Positions 1 to 8,612 of a stretch of 64,000 nucleotides of DNA are shown piece by piece. The DNA is from Mucilaginibacter xinganensis (GTDB lineage: Bacteria > Bacteroidota > Bacteroidia > Sphingobacteriales > Sphingobacteriaceae): assembly GCA_026225055.1 (NCBI GenBank), contig JAMFSA010000200.1:1-64000 (forward strand), given 5' to 3'. The position numbers and the translations under genes are program-made. How positions within the stretch are numbered: position 1 is the first letter of the stretch; each line of letters begins with the position of its first letter. The notes under the pieces are model-generated. The model was not told where the DNA came from and ran no database searches. It saw nothing but the letters and a program-made list of their open reading frames with translations.

Positions 1-119
1 AAAGAAAGGGCTTGCCTGCCAACTTCTCAAAAGATGGCGTACACCCTAACCTTGCCGGTTACAAAGTAATGGAGCCGCTTGCTGTAAAAGCAATTAACGC
101 AGCCCTGAGCAAAAAATAA
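1..119 (+). CDS. SGNH/GDSL-family esterase, C-terminal end only
   Basis: The window opens inside this gene. Reading from base 3, the last 38 codons end at the TAA at 117-119. The visible tail contains DGVHPNLAGYKVM, which matches block V of SGNH/GDSL hydrolases, where the Asp and His (D-x-x-H) are part of the catalytic triad. Such enzymes in Bacteroidota are often secreted carbohydrate esterases that remove acetyl groups from polysaccharides. The block with the catalytic Ser lies outside the window, so the substrate cannot be judged. The next hydrolase gene starts only 27 bases downstream on the same strand, so the two are probably co-transcribed. Confidence 0.75.
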   Translation, partial: RKGLPANFSKDGVHPNLAGYKVMEPLAVKAINAALSKK

Positions 120-146
120 TAAAAGCAGCTACCCAATTATATAATT

Positions 147-1817
147 ATGCAACGACGACATTTTTTAAAGCTTTCCGCAACTACCACAACCGCCATTTTA
201 TTAAGCAGGCTTACCTACGCTACATCAGCACAAACCATAGCCATAAATATGCCCGATGAAGTTTGGGCGCAATCGGGCGATGAATGGTTTAAGCTGAATG
301 GTACTAACGGAGCTGTTTTTAGTTATAAGGATATTGAAGTAAAGATAAAAACTAATGGCAATGCCAAAGGTATTTATGTTACCTCGCCAACACAGCAATT
401 GAACTCCGTTCGTCTCAAATGGAAGCATAGTATACCATCAGGCGCTAAATTCCTGGGCGACCACTGGGAACGCTCATACGGCGACCTGCAATGGAAAACA
501 GACAGGACAGGGGTGAAAAACCCATGGTATGTGATCATATATGATGCTAAACAAACAGCCTGCTTTGGCGTAAAAACCGGTGCCAACAGTATTTGCTGGT
601 GGGGTTTAGGCAACGATAGTTTGGAGTTAACACTCGATACCCATTCAGGTGGCAACGGTGTTTTGCTGGGCGGTCGCACACTGCACGCTGCTGATATTGT
701 TACTACCAACGGAAGGGCTGGTGAAAATGCTTTTCATACAGATCACCGGTTTTGCGGCATCATGTGCGAAAAGCCGCGTTTACCCAAACAACCCATTTAT
801 GGTATTAACGACTGGTATTTTGCCTACGGTAATAACTCGTCCGATCTGATAAAGAAAACTACCGCTATGATGGCTGAACTGGTTACCAATACCAATAACA
901 AACCCTTCTCGGTAATTGATGCAGGTTGGGCCGAATATTCGCCTTTATTACCGGGCGCAAGTGCCTGGAACGACGATTTCTCAAAGCCAAACGATAAGTT
1001 TAAAGATATGAAACTGTTGGGCGATGATATAAAAAACCTTGGCATGCGCCCCGGTTTATGGATGCGCCCGCTTTGTGCCCGTCATGATGAAAAGGCAAGC
1101 CTGCTGGCACCAAAGATCCCCGGCAGGGATGATCCTAAGAGTCCGATACTTGATCCTACGATCCCCGAAAATATTGAACGCATTAAGCAATATTTTGATG
1201 TGTACAAACAATGGGGCTATGAAATGGTGAAACACGATTTCAGTACCTATGATATTACCGGTCGCTGGGGTTTTGAAATGAAAGATAGTATCACTTCGCC
1301 CAACTGGAATTTTAACGACCGGAGTAAAACCACCGCCGAGATCATACTCGATCTATATCGCGCCATCCGAGAGGCGGCCGGCGATGGCATTTATGTAATA
1401 GGCTGCAACACCATGAGCCACCTGAGCGCCGGGTTATTTGAGATGTGCCGTATTGGTGATGATACCAGCGGCCACGAGTGGGACAGGACACGCAAAATGG
1501 GTGTGAATACGCTGGCATTTCGCCTGCCGCAGCATAATAAATTTTATGCGGTAGATGGTGATTGCGTAGGCATAACCACTGATATTGCCTGGGACAGAAA
1601 TAAAAAATGGCTGCAATTATTGGCTGAAAGTGGTGCGCCATTATTCGTTTCCGGTCAGCCTGAAGCAATGGGCGAGGTGCAGAAAAAAGCTGTAAAAGAA
1701 GCTTTTGCTCACGCCGCCACAGTACAGCCTATAGGTGAACCTTTGGATTGGATGAATACCCTTCAGCCTGAAAAATGGAAGCTGAATAACAGGGAGGTTG
1801 AGTTTAACTGGGCTTAA
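147..1817 (+). CDS. GH36/GH27-like glycoside hydrolase (alpha-galactosidase-like)
   Basis: A 556-residue exported enzyme that probably hydrolyses alpha-linked galactose or a related sugar from plant or microbial glycans. The N-terminus has basic residues (QRRHF) and a hydrophobic stretch ending near TYATSAQ, consistent with a signal peptide. Residues about 25-220 look like the beta-sandwich domain found before the barrel in GH36. The barrel region carries VKHDFS with Asp364 in the position of the clan-D nucleophile, and RIGDDTSG around residues 435-442 as candidate acid/base region. Segments such as GLWMRPL and FSVIDAGWAEY also fit clan-D enzymes. It follows the esterase gene by 27 bases. Exact family and substrate are inferred from motifs, and a neighbouring melibiase-like family is possible. 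Confidence 0.72.
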   Translation: MQRRHFLKLSATTTTAILLSRLTYATSAQTIAINMPDEVWAQSGDEWFKLNGTNGAVFSYKDIEVKIKTNGNAKGIYVTSPTQQLNSVRLKWKHSIPSGAKFLGDHWERSYGDLQWKTDRTGVKNPWYVIIYDAKQTACFGVKTGANSICWWGLGNDSLELTLDTHSGGNGVLLGGRTLHAADIVTTNGRAGENAFHTDHRFCGIMCEKPRLPKQPIYGINDWYFAYGNNSSDLIKKTTAMMAELVTNTNNKPFSVIDAGWAEYSPLLPGASAWNDDFSKPNDKFKDMKLLGDDIKNLGMRPGLWMRPLCARHDEKASLLAPKIPGRDDPKSPILDPTIPENIERIKQYFDVYKQWGYEMVKHDFSTYDITGRWGFEMKDSITSPNWNFNDRSKTTAEIILDLYRAIREAAGDGIYVIGCNTMSHLSAGLFEMCRIGDDTSGHEWDRTRKMGVNTLAFRLPQHNKFYAVDGDCVGITTDIAWDRNKKWLQLLAESGAPLFVSGQPEAMGEVQKKAVKEAFAHAATVQPIGEPLDWMNTLQPEKWKLNNREVEFNWA

Positions 1818-1847
1818 CAATAGCTGATTACGAAATTCAAATGAGGC

Positions 1848-3464
1848 TCATTCTTCGCCGTATGCGAAATGCTGCCTCATTTTTTCTTCTTCCAGATCGA
1901 GCAGGTCTAATTGATGCCTGATGAGTTCATCGCTGATATTATCTTTTTTATTGAGCGTTTTTAAAAGTTTCCGCTGCTCCTGCATCAGGTCAGCCATAAC
2001 TTCACGGTAATCTTTATAGAAAGCATCGGCACGTGCTACACTATCTTCCTTTTCCCAATCCTTTAATAGGGTCATATCCGCCGTTAATTTAATTTGAAGC
2101 GATCTTAACATCTCATTTTCGGCCAGTTTATCGGCGTACTTATCCTGCAATATTTGGAGTGATAAGCCGGAGAGTTTTTTGCGGATCAACTGTTTTTGCT
2201 GTTCCATAGATATGGTATAGTCAGGGTCGGGCATATTCACCAACCGCACCAGTGCTGGCAATGTAAGTCCCTGTAAAACCAGCGTAAAAAGTATCACGGT
2301 AAAAGTGATGAACAGTATCATATCCCGGTTCGGAAATCCGGCACCCGAAGATAAGGTAACCGGTATACTCAATGCCGCCGCAAGTGATACTACACCGCGC
2401 ATGCCTGTCCAGCCAAGTAGTATAGGCGCTTTCCAGCCCGGGCGCCTGTCCTGTACGGTGATGAATCTACCAATAAACATAGTAAATACAGTTGCGCCAA
2501 ACGTACTGGCAAAACGCGTAACTATCAAAACCCCGGTAATAATCAGGCTGTACATGATGGCGGGTTGCAAACCATCGGGACCTAATCCTTTAATAATTAC
2601 AGGCAGTTCAAGTCCTATCAATATAAACACAAATCCATTCAGCACAAAGGCCACGGCTTCCCAAACGTTAACACCTTGCAAGCGGCTGCGGTTGCTTAAA
2701 AACTGGTGCCGCCTTATGGAGAGGAACAGCCCGCCGCTTACCACCGCCAGTACGCCCGAAAAGTTAAATTCTTCAGCTATCATATACATGGCATAGGGCG
2801 TAATAAATGTGAGCACAATATCAATATTAGTGGTAGTTGGCAGCCATCTGTGGATGGCGTAAAATACCAGCCCAACGGCAATCCCTATCAATATCCCCAT
2901 TACAATAACCAATACAAAACTGGTGGCAGCATGGCTAAAAACAAAACTGCCGGTAGCAACAGCTGCCAGCGCAAACCTGAAGACGACTAAACTGGAGGCA
3001 TCATTCATGAGGCTTTCACCTTCAACTATGGTAACAAAGCGTTTGGGGACTTTAATATTTTTCAAAATAGCCGAAGCCGAAACAGCATCAGGTGGGGAAA
3101 TTATCCCTCCCAGTAAAAAACCTGTGGCCAAAGTAAAACCGGGTATTAATGCCGATGAAACAAACGCCACCACGCATGAGGTAATGATAACTATTGGGAA
3201 GGCAAAACTGATGATAACCCTGCGCCATTTCCATAGGTCTTTCCATGATGTATTCCATGCTGCCTCGTAGAGTAATGGTGGCAGAAAGATCACAAATATC
3301 AGGTCGGGCTTTATCTCAATACCGCTAAGTGCCGGCACAAAACCAAGTGGCAAACCGGCTAATACCAAAAGAATAGGATAGGCGATCTTTATTCTTTGAG
3401 CCAGCATTACTACAAATAGTATTACGGCCACCAGAATAGTTAATTGAATAACAAGGTGATGCAT
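1848..3464 (-). CDS. CPA1-family Na+/H+ antiporter
   Basis: A cation/proton antiporter of the inner membrane, 538 residues from the ATG at 3464. A TTG 15 bases upstream would extend it by five residues, but the ATG leads directly into the first membrane helix (MHHLVIQ). About 12 hydrophobic segments span residues 3-405. The family signature is visible: PPDAVSAS around residue 126 and GESLMND around residue 150, whose Asp residues are the ion-binding pair in NhaP/NHE-type exchangers. The last 125 or so residues are charged and helical, a cytoplasmic regulatory tail usual for the family. It stands alone, with a hairpin and about 300 bases between it and the upstream receptor gene. Whether Na+, K+ or both are exchanged cannot be told from the sequence. 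Confidence 0.88.
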   Translation of the reverse strand: MHHLVIQLTILVAVILFVVMLAQRIKIAYPILLVLAGLPLGFVPALSGIEIKPDLIFVIFLPPLLYEAAWNTSWKDLWKWRRVIISFAFPIVIITSCVVAFVSSALIPGFTLATGFLLGGIISPPDAVSASAILKNIKVPKRFVTIVEGESLMNDASSLVVFRFALAAVATGSFVFSHAATSFVLVIVMGILIGIAVGLVFYAIHRWLPTTTNIDIVLTFITPYAMYMIAEEFNFSGVLAVVSGGLFLSIRRHQFLSNRSRLQGVNVWEAVAFVLNGFVFILIGLELPVIIKGLGPDGLQPAIMYSLIITGVLIVTRFASTFGATVFTMFIGRFITVQDRRPGWKAPILLGWTGMRGVVSLAAALSIPVTLSSGAGFPNRDMILFITFTVILFTLVLQGLTLPALVRLVNMPDPDYTISMEQQKQLIRKKLSGLSLQILQDKYADKLAENEMLRSLQIKLTADMTLLKDWEKEDSVARADAFYKDYREVMADLMQEQRKLLKTLNKKDNISDELIRHQLDLLDLEEEKMRQHFAYGEE

Positions 3465-3698
3465 AGAACGAAAATACAATAAATAAGCTGATTGTTATTT
3501 GAAAGACAATCAGATTGATTTATATAAATTAAGATTTTTAGATTTCTATGATTATTGATTTATTCAATAAAGTTAACAGGGATTTAGTGGGAATTCGTGA
3601 TATGGGCAAATAACATCAGCATAAATCAATTAGGTGTTATGATTATCAGATACAATATTCGATAAAAAGTAGTCTGAAAAGTTAATTAAGATTTATTC

Positions 3699-3737
3699 AA
3701 ACAGCGCCGTTAGCTAACTAACGGCGCTGTTTTTTTA
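3699..3737 (-). terminator. Hairpin between receptor gene and antiporter gene
   Basis: A perfect 13-bp stem (3701-3713 with 3718-3730) closes a 4-nt loop. It sits 26 bases beyond the stop codon of the receptor gene on the minus strand. Read on the minus strand the stem is preceded by a run of A and followed by a T-rich but interrupted stretch. Read on the plus strand it has a clean run of seven T. It therefore looks bidirectional, and ending the receptor transcript is its likely job. Apart from this hairpin I see nothing gene-like between 3465 and 3762. Confidence 0.7.
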
Positions 3738-3762
3738 GGCTTTAACCCAATATCTTAATCAT

Positions 3763-6162
3763 TTAAAATCTAAGGGTAAGCGATGCCAGAAAATTTGCCG
3801 GTGCCTGCGGGAACCAGTAATTGTAATCAACTACTTTGCCGCCTTCTATATCAGGATAGGTAGCACCATCCGACTGGTATCTTTTGCTGAACACATTGTT
3901 GATAAGCAAACCTACACCTACATTTTTCACACCTTTAAAGCTGAAGTGATAGTTCAACCGCACATCACTTACAAAATAACCATCCAGCGAGCGGCTCACG
4001 GTTGATGTGTTATCCAGGTATTGCCTGCTCACATAACGGCTAATAAATGCTATCTCTCCATTTTTTATAGGTTGAAAACTGATAGTACTGCTACCCACAA
4101 AAGCCGGTGAGTAAGCCAAATTGGTTGTTTTGTATTGAAATTCATCGAGGTTACCGGTATCGTTGTTATATAAAAACTGGTTAAAGTTTTTCACCTTGTT
4201 GGCACTCAAAGCAGCATTAACATCCCAGCGCAGAGCTGACAATATCTGTAGGTGACCATCACCCTCAATGCCTGCTCTGTAACTATCCTTTACGTTGGTG
4301 CGGATAGCTTCGCCAACATCATCAAGCGAACCGGTAAGTACCAGCTGGTTATTATACCGCATGTAAAAACCGTTAATACCACCGCTGAAAATAGATTGAT
4401 GCGTGCGGTAACCCAGCTCGAAATCGGTTAGCTCCTCTGGTTTCGGGCGGCTTTCAGGCGATGATTCAGTATAATCGCTGCGGTTTGGCTCATGATGCCC
4501 AACGGCTACGGAAGCATAAATATTACTGTTGCTATTCAGGTTGTAGGTTACACCAGCTTTAGGATTAAAGAAATTAAGTTCAACAGATTGTTGCACGTTA
4601 CGCAGATTCTCATCAAACCCAAGGAAAGAATAATAAATGTGCCTGTACTGCACATCGCCATAAAATAAAAACTTACCGGCGCGTATATCAGTACGGGCAA
4701 AAATATTAAAGTCGGTTTTACGTGCATCGTCCCGAGAATACTCATAATCAGGCGGGATATCCGTACTCTCCTGTGTCCATACGATATTATTATAATGCGC
4801 GCCTTTATATATGTTATAAGCGCCGCCAAGGATGGCGTTTACGTTATCGTTTGGCTTGTAATTTAAGTTATAGGTCGTGCCGTAAAAATCGTTATTCAAC
4901 CAAAGATCGCGCACCAGGTCGGTGGTTGCTAATGTAGTACCGCCAACAGTTACGGGCGTAATATTATATGCTTTCAGCGAATCGGCGTTGCGGTACTCTT
5001 CGTAATAACCATAACCTTTAGTATAATGCAGCGCACCACTGAATGACAGTTTATCAGTTATTTTTTGGTTAACCAGTAATTGGTAGTAGTTCTGCGTATA
5101 GTTATCTGTTTGGTTTTTGTAAAATGAGTTGGTGGCATCAATATATCCCAATTCATTGTAACGGCGATTACCGAATTTTACGCTGTCTTCGGGCACGCCA
5201 TCCCATGCTTGGTAAGTTTTCTCATACCCCGTAAATACATTTAATCGGATCGATGTGGTTTTTCCATAATAAGCGCCCGTTAAAAAATAGGATTTCAGGT
5301 CGGAAGATGCTCGATCGATGTAACCATCTGAGCTCATACGTGAAAGGCGCCCATCGAATGTAAAATGATTGCCCAGCAGGCCTGTTCCTATACTTACGGT
5401 GTTTTTTACCGTGCCATAGGAGCCAGCTGAATTATCTATTTCCGCATAGGCTGTATCATTACGGGTGGTGGTTTGCACGTTGATACTTGCACCAAATGCA
5501 CCGGCACCATTGGTTGAAGTGCCTACACCCCGCTGCACCTGGATATTATCTACCGATGAGGCCAGGTCGGGAAGATCGACAAAATATACACCCTGATCCT
5601 CAGCATCATTCATCGGGATACCATTCAGGGTCACGTTAATGCGTGTAGCATCAGAACCGCGGATGCGAATGCTGGTATAACCAACACCGGCACCTGCATT
5701 TGAAGTAACTACAGCCGATGGTGTTTGCTCTAATAAGTATTCAAATCCACGACCAGAGTTGTTTGCCGCAATGTCGGCTTTATTGAGGTTGGTAAAAGCG
5801 ATGGGTGAGTTTTTTGAAGCGCGGGTGGCGTTCACGGTTACTTCATCCGCCAGCACATTAGCGGTACTTAATGTGAAGTTTAATTTGGTGTTAGCAGTTA
5901 TTACGATTTTTTTAACCTGTTTTTGGTAGCCTATAAAACTAATAGAAATAGTGTAGTTGCCGGCTTTTAAACCGGTAAGCAGATAATTGCCGCTGGCATC
6001 TGCAGCGGTGTTGATGTTTGAGTTTAGGATGCTGATGGTTGCACCGGGTAAAGGATGTCCGTTTTGTGTTTCGGTGACCTTTCCAGTGATGGAAAACTGG
6101 GCTACAGCCAAATATGGCAGTAGCAGGGCGAATATCGCCGCGAATAAATTTTTCAATTTCAA
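3763..6162 (-). CDS. TonB-dependent outer-membrane receptor, predicted thiamin uptake
   Basis: A 799-residue outer-membrane transporter. The signal peptide ends near PYLAVAQ, followed by a carboxypeptidase-like regulatory domain (about residues 22-105: ITGKVTE...ISFIGYQKQ) typical of Bacteroidota receptors, a plug domain (about 110-235, with RIRGSDATRINVTLNGIP) and a 22-strand barrel ending in the aromatic-rich LASLTLRF. The only plausible start is a TTG, as no ATG occurs before the signal peptide. The long leader carries a TPP riboswitch, which by established regulon work on Bacteroidota marks receptors for thiamin or its precursors. Energy would come from TonB/ExbBD encoded elsewhere. Substrate is inferred from the riboswitch, not from the protein itself. 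Confidence 0.9.
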   Translation of the reverse strand: MKLKNLFAAIFALLLPYLAVAQFSITGKVTETQNGHPLPGATISILNSNINTAADASGNYLLTGLKAGNYTISISFIGYQKQVKKIVITANTKLNFTLSTANVLADEVTVNATRASKNSPIAFTNLNKADIAANNSGRGFEYLLEQTPSAVVTSNAGAGVGYTSIRIRGSDATRINVTLNGIPMNDAEDQGVYFVDLPDLASSVDNIQVQRGVGTSTNGAGAFGASINVQTTTRNDTAYAEIDNSAGSYGTVKNTVSIGTGLLGNHFTFDGRLSRMSSDGYIDRASSDLKSYFLTGAYYGKTTSIRLNVFTGYEKTYQAWDGVPEDSVKFGNRRYNELGYIDATNSFYKNQTDNYTQNYYQLLVNQKITDKLSFSGALHYTKGYGYYEEYRNADSLKAYNITPVTVGGTTLATTDLVRDLWLNNDFYGTTYNLNYKPNDNVNAILGGAYNIYKGAHYNNIVWTQESTDIPPDYEYSRDDARKTDFNIFARTDIRAGKFLFYGDVQYRHIYYSFLGFDENLRNVQQSVELNFFNPKAGVTYNLNSNSNIYASVAVGHHEPNRSDYTESSPESRPKPEELTDFELGYRTHQSIFSGGINGFYMRYNNQLVLTGSLDDVGEAIRTNVKDSYRAGIEGDGHLQILSALRWDVNAALSANKVKNFNQFLYNNDTGNLDEFQYKTTNLAYSPAFVGSSTISFQPIKNGEIAFISRYVSRQYLDNTSTVSRSLDGYFVSDVRLNYHFSFKGVKNVGVGLLINNVFSKRYQSDGATYPDIEGGKVVDYNYWFPQAPANFLASLTLRF

Positions 6163-6220
6163 TTATTAAAATTTGTTAAACAACTTGCATGTTAGGGCAG
6201 CATGCAGTACAGTTAACTTT

Positions 6221-6405
6221 ACCTATCCCTACGCCGGCATTATCCGGATCAGGTGTATGTTAGTAGTCATTAGTCAGTGGTCATTAGTCATTAGTCTGAA
6301 AAAACAGACTTAAGACTTCGGACTCAAGACTTATTACTCTTAACAATGGGTATGATCTCAGCCTGTCTTTCAGTTTGATTGCTCAAAGCAAGGCACCCCC
6401 TTGAG
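6221..6405 (-). promoter_or_regulatory. TPP riboswitch (THI element) with a 92-nt insertion
   Basis: On the minus strand the leader of the receptor gene has all conserved TPP-aptamer blocks in order: GGGGGTGCC (near 6400), GGCTGAGATCATACCC (6363-6348), then CACCTGATCC (6255-6246), GGATAATGCCGGCGTAGGGA down to about 6222. This is the classical sensor of thiamin pyrophosphate that shuts off expression when TPP is plentiful. Between ACCC and CACCTGAT, where most THI elements have only a few nucleotides, there are 92 extra nucleotides (6347-6256) made of heptamer repeats. The receptor start codon lies about 60 nt beyond the aptamer, so control could be translational. The identification rests on motif recognition. 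Confidence 0.93.
6264..6339. repeat. Two facing arrays of five 7-nt repeats inside the TPP riboswitch
   Basis: On the plus strand 6264-6298 consists of five heptamers of the form TAGTCAT with small changes. A run of six A (6299-6304) follows, and then 6305-6339 has five heptamers of the form AAGACTT with changes. The two arrays are imperfect inverted copies. In register about 23 of 35 positions can pair, with the AGTC/GACT core of nearly every heptamer matching and the innermost pair being AGTCTG with CAGACT. The RNA could therefore form a long irregular hairpin protruding from the aptamer. The unit resembles simple heptamer arrays scattered in intergenic DNA of this phylum, but that is an impression, not a search result. 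Confidence 0.85.
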
Positions 6406-6479
6406 AAAATTATGGTGCTAAATTAAATAATAAATTTCATAAACCGGCTGTTATGCCCATTTGTGTGTAATTATATAAA

Positions 6480-7574
6480 TTATAGGTCGGCAAACGTAAG
6501 TAATGAATGCTGACTGGCAGTATGCAGGTCGCGCCAAACCTGGTTAATTTCCGAAGAACGCGCTGCTGCTACCAGTCCGCAATAGGGGTAGAGTATATCC
6601 ACACATTCCCGGGCTGTTTTTGCCAGTTGTTTGCTGGTGTTGCTCACCTCGGTAAGCGATAATTCGTCTATGTTTTCGGTTGTCATTTTATCCCATGATT
6701 TGTTTACTGCCTGGTAAAACAGCTCTCTGCTGGAGTTCAGGCGGCTTTCCTGTTCGGATAACAAATTATTTATTAAGGATTTATGTTGATCTTCCAGCTT
6801 TTGTTTTTCGCCGAAAATCTCTTTACAACAATCTATAAAATGAATAGCCATTCCCGATAAGTTTGCTGCAATTGTTGCCTCCGCAAGTTGCAGGAATGGG
6901 TATTGATAAAGTGGGCCTGTGGCAACTGCATACCGGGCATCAATCCTGAAACATTGTTCCTTTGACACAAACAAATTTTCAACGGCAAAAGCATCAGTTC
7001 CGGTAGCCATCATGCCCATGTATTTCCAGGTGGGGGATATGGTTACATCTTTACTATAAAAAACAAACGCGCGTACCAGCGGCTGGCCATCATCATTCTT
7101 AATTATTCCTTCGCTGTTTTTAATGATGCAATTGGCTGTAAAATGAGTTGCATGGTGCGCGCCGCTTGCATAGGGCCAACGCCCTGAAATCAGGTAGCCG
7201 TCATCCGTAATAAGCGCTTCTCCCATAGCAGCACCGCTCCCGGCAAGGCATGCATCGGGCCTTTCAAATATTTTGTTTGCAATAGCAGGCTCAAAAAAGC
7301 CTCCGAACCAGCCCGCTCCGGCGCAAAGGGTCACTACCCAGCCTACGCTGCCATTTGCCCAGCTAATGCTTTCTTCCAGTTGCACCAATTCAGGAACCGT
7401 CATTTCAGGGCCTGAGTAAATCTTTGGAACGAGCAACTTAAACCACTGCTGTTCATAAATTAACGATAATTGTTCTGTAGTTAGTTTGCCCGAAGCTTCC
7501 GCTTTAGCAGCAGCGCTACGAATCGTATGAACCCATTCCGGATTCATTAATTTTGATGGATGTTGTATATTCAT
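6480..7574 (-). CDS. Acyl-CoA dehydrogenase-fold flavoprotein in the thiamin operon
   Basis: A 364-residue cytoplasmic protein resembling the acyl-CoA dehydrogenase superfamily, closest in feel to flavin-dependent monooxygenase or desulfurisation-type members (HsaA/DszC-like). Visible features are a helical N-terminal domain (LVQLEESISWANGSVGW, about residues 66-83), a middle beta domain (DDGYLISGRWPYASGAHHATHF, split around 126-148), and a helical C-terminal domain. The usual acyl-CoA dehydrogenase catalytic Glu could not be placed, so a different reaction is likely. Its start lies 3 bases beyond the pnuT stop, so the two are translationally coupled and both sit behind the pnuT riboswitch. 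A role in salvage or modification of a thiamin-related compound is an inference from this linkage only. Confidence 0.7.
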   Translation of the reverse strand: MNIQHPSKLMNPEWVHTIRSAAAKAEASGKLTTEQLSLIYEQQWFKLLVPKIYSGPEMTVPELVQLEESISWANGSVGWVVTLCAGAGWFGGFFEPAIANKIFERPDACLAGSGAAMGEALITDDGYLISGRWPYASGAHHATHFTANCIIKNSEGIIKNDDGQPLVRAFVFYSKDVTISPTWKYMGMMATGTDAFAVENLFVSKEQCFRIDARYAVATGPLYQYPFLQLAEATIAANLSGMAIHFIDCCKEIFGEKQKLEDQHKSLINNLLSEQESRLNSSRELFYQAVNKSWDKMTTENIDELSLTEVSNTSKQLAKTARECVDILYPYCGLVAAARSSEINQVWRDLHTASQHSLLTFADL

Positions 7575-7577
7575 ATT

Positions 7578-8201
7578 TTAGTTTTCCAGTAAAGGGGTAG
7601 CCTGTTCTGTGAAATAAATCCGCTTCCATTTGAAATAGCCTGCGATAGCGACAATAAAAAGGATAACAGTAAGTATTGCGAATAGCGGTAAATTTTTATA
7701 GAACAATAAAGGAACCGCGAACAGGTTGGAAACGTTGAAGAATATCCAGTTCTCCATTTTTCTTCGCGCCAGCAGCCACATCCCCGCCCAGGCTGTTGAT
7801 GACACCAATGCATCCCAAATGGGTACATTTGAAGGTGTTAAATACTTCAAAAACAGATACAGGATCAGCCAACCGACGAGTGATATAGAAAGAGTGATTA
7901 CCCACTCTTGTTTATTTGAATACGAGATCAAAACTGTTTTCTGCTTGCTTTTCTTCGACCAGTGTACCCAGCCATAAATACTCATAACCAGATAATAAAC
8001 ATTCAGTGCGCTATCGGCATAAAGCTGTACATGGAGTAACAGGTAAATGGATAATACTGTGCCAATTATTCCCGCCGGGTAAAGCCAGATATGATCATAC
8101 ATCGCAAAAAATACTTCAATCACGCCAAAAATAACCGCGAGCCATTCTAATGTGCCGGTTTCATGCATTTGGACTATAAAAGTTTCAATAAGTTTATGCA
8201 T
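7578..8201 (-). CDS. pnuT: PnuC-family thiamin transporter PnuT
   Basis: A 207-residue inner-membrane protein with about seven hydrophobic segments and the PnuC-family WxxW motif in YGWVHW (around residue 80). PnuC proteins facilitate uptake of vitamins that are trapped inside the cell by phosphorylation. The TPP riboswitch in the leader indicates thiamin rather than nicotinamide riboside, as established for PnuT of Bacteroidota. The ATG at 8201 is chosen, although a second ATG eleven codons in (8168) is also possible. It is the first gene of a two-gene operon and probably works with the TonB-dependent receptor at 3763-6162, which has its own TPP riboswitch. A thiamin pyrophosphokinase gene, often next door in other genomes, is not present here. 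Confidence 0.87.
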   Translation of the reverse strand: MHKLIETFIVQMHETGTLEWLAVIFGVIEVFFAMYDHIWLYPAGIIGTVLSIYLLLHVQLYADSALNVYYLVMSIYGWVHWSKKSKQKTVLISYSNKQEWVITLSISLVGWLILYLFLKYLTPSNVPIWDALVSSTAWAGMWLLARRKMENWIFFNVSNLFAVPLLFYKNLPLFAILTVILFIVAIAGYFKWKRIYFTEQATPLLEN

Positions 8202-8370
8202 GGCGAGGTTATAGCAGGATAGATAATTTTATTGGAAATATTGAGCTTTGGAAAGTTAGCTCTAACTTGAAAGTGGGTGTTTTGATGTTTGTGCGCTCCA
8301 TATATTTCGTTAAAGGTTAACTTTAGGAGCGTAATCGCTGGCGAAAAAAGAAAAACAACAAGGAGAGTTG

Positions 8371-8450
8371 TTATCACTTTTCCCTTCGGCAGTACTAACT
8401 GCATCAGGTTCAAAGGGTATAGTCTCAGTCCATTAAAGGACACCCCTAAA
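8371..8450 (-). promoter_or_regulatory. TPP riboswitch (THI element) upstream of pnuT
   Basis: Read on the minus strand this leader has AGGGGTGTCC, GGACTGAGACTATACCC, GAACCTGATGCAG, then the P5 hairpin GCAG-TTAGTA-CTGC followed by CGAAGGGA. These are the conserved blocks of a compact TPP aptamer of normal size. It begins about where transcription from the adjacent promoter would start and ends about 170 nt before the pnuT start codon. The long remaining leader leaves room for an expression platform, but no clear terminator hairpin was recognised. Confidence 0.93.
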
Positions 8451-8456
8451 GTTTGG

Positions 8457-8489
8457 CAAAAGTAGTTAATTAATGTAGATCTGCAAGAT
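8457..8489 (-). promoter_or_regulatory. Bacteroidota-type promoter for the pnuT operon
   Basis: On the minus strand TACTTTTG (8464-8457) is an exact match to the -7 consensus TAnnTTTG. A TTG-containing -33 candidate lies about 19 bases upstream (near 8486). The expected transcription start, a few bases downstream, coincides with the first nucleotides of the TPP riboswitch, which supports both calls. Confidence 0.6.
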
Positions 8490-8506
8490 GCAACCTAATA
8501 ATTTCC

Positions 8507-8538
8507 TGTGTGTAGCTGTATTATAGATGATACTTTTG
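8507..8538 (+). promoter_or_regulatory. Bacteroidota-type promoter for the HopJ-like gene
   Basis: TACTTTTG at 8531-8538 matches the -7 consensus exactly, with TGTG (8507-8510, three of four to TTTG) 20 bases upstream. Transcription would begin near 8545, giving a leader of about 70 nt before the ATG at 8613. It is divergent from the pnuT promoter, and the two share a 411-base intergenic region. Confidence 0.45.
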
Positions 8539-8612
8539 ATCTTCAGTAAGTTGTGAATTTCTGACTGAGATTGATTTTTTAGTGTTAATTTTCAAAAATC
8601 AAACGATTAAAA

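Noticed and set aside
374..709. Antisense frame of 111 codons inside the GH36-like gene
   Set aside because: It lies wholly within a well-supported gene on the other strand, with atypical composition. It is a shadow frame, as are most other overlapping short frames in the window.
8174..8443. Minus-strand 89-codon frame across the pnuT leader
   Set aside because: It coincides with the TPP riboswitch and has no protein-like features, so the RNA element explains the sequence.
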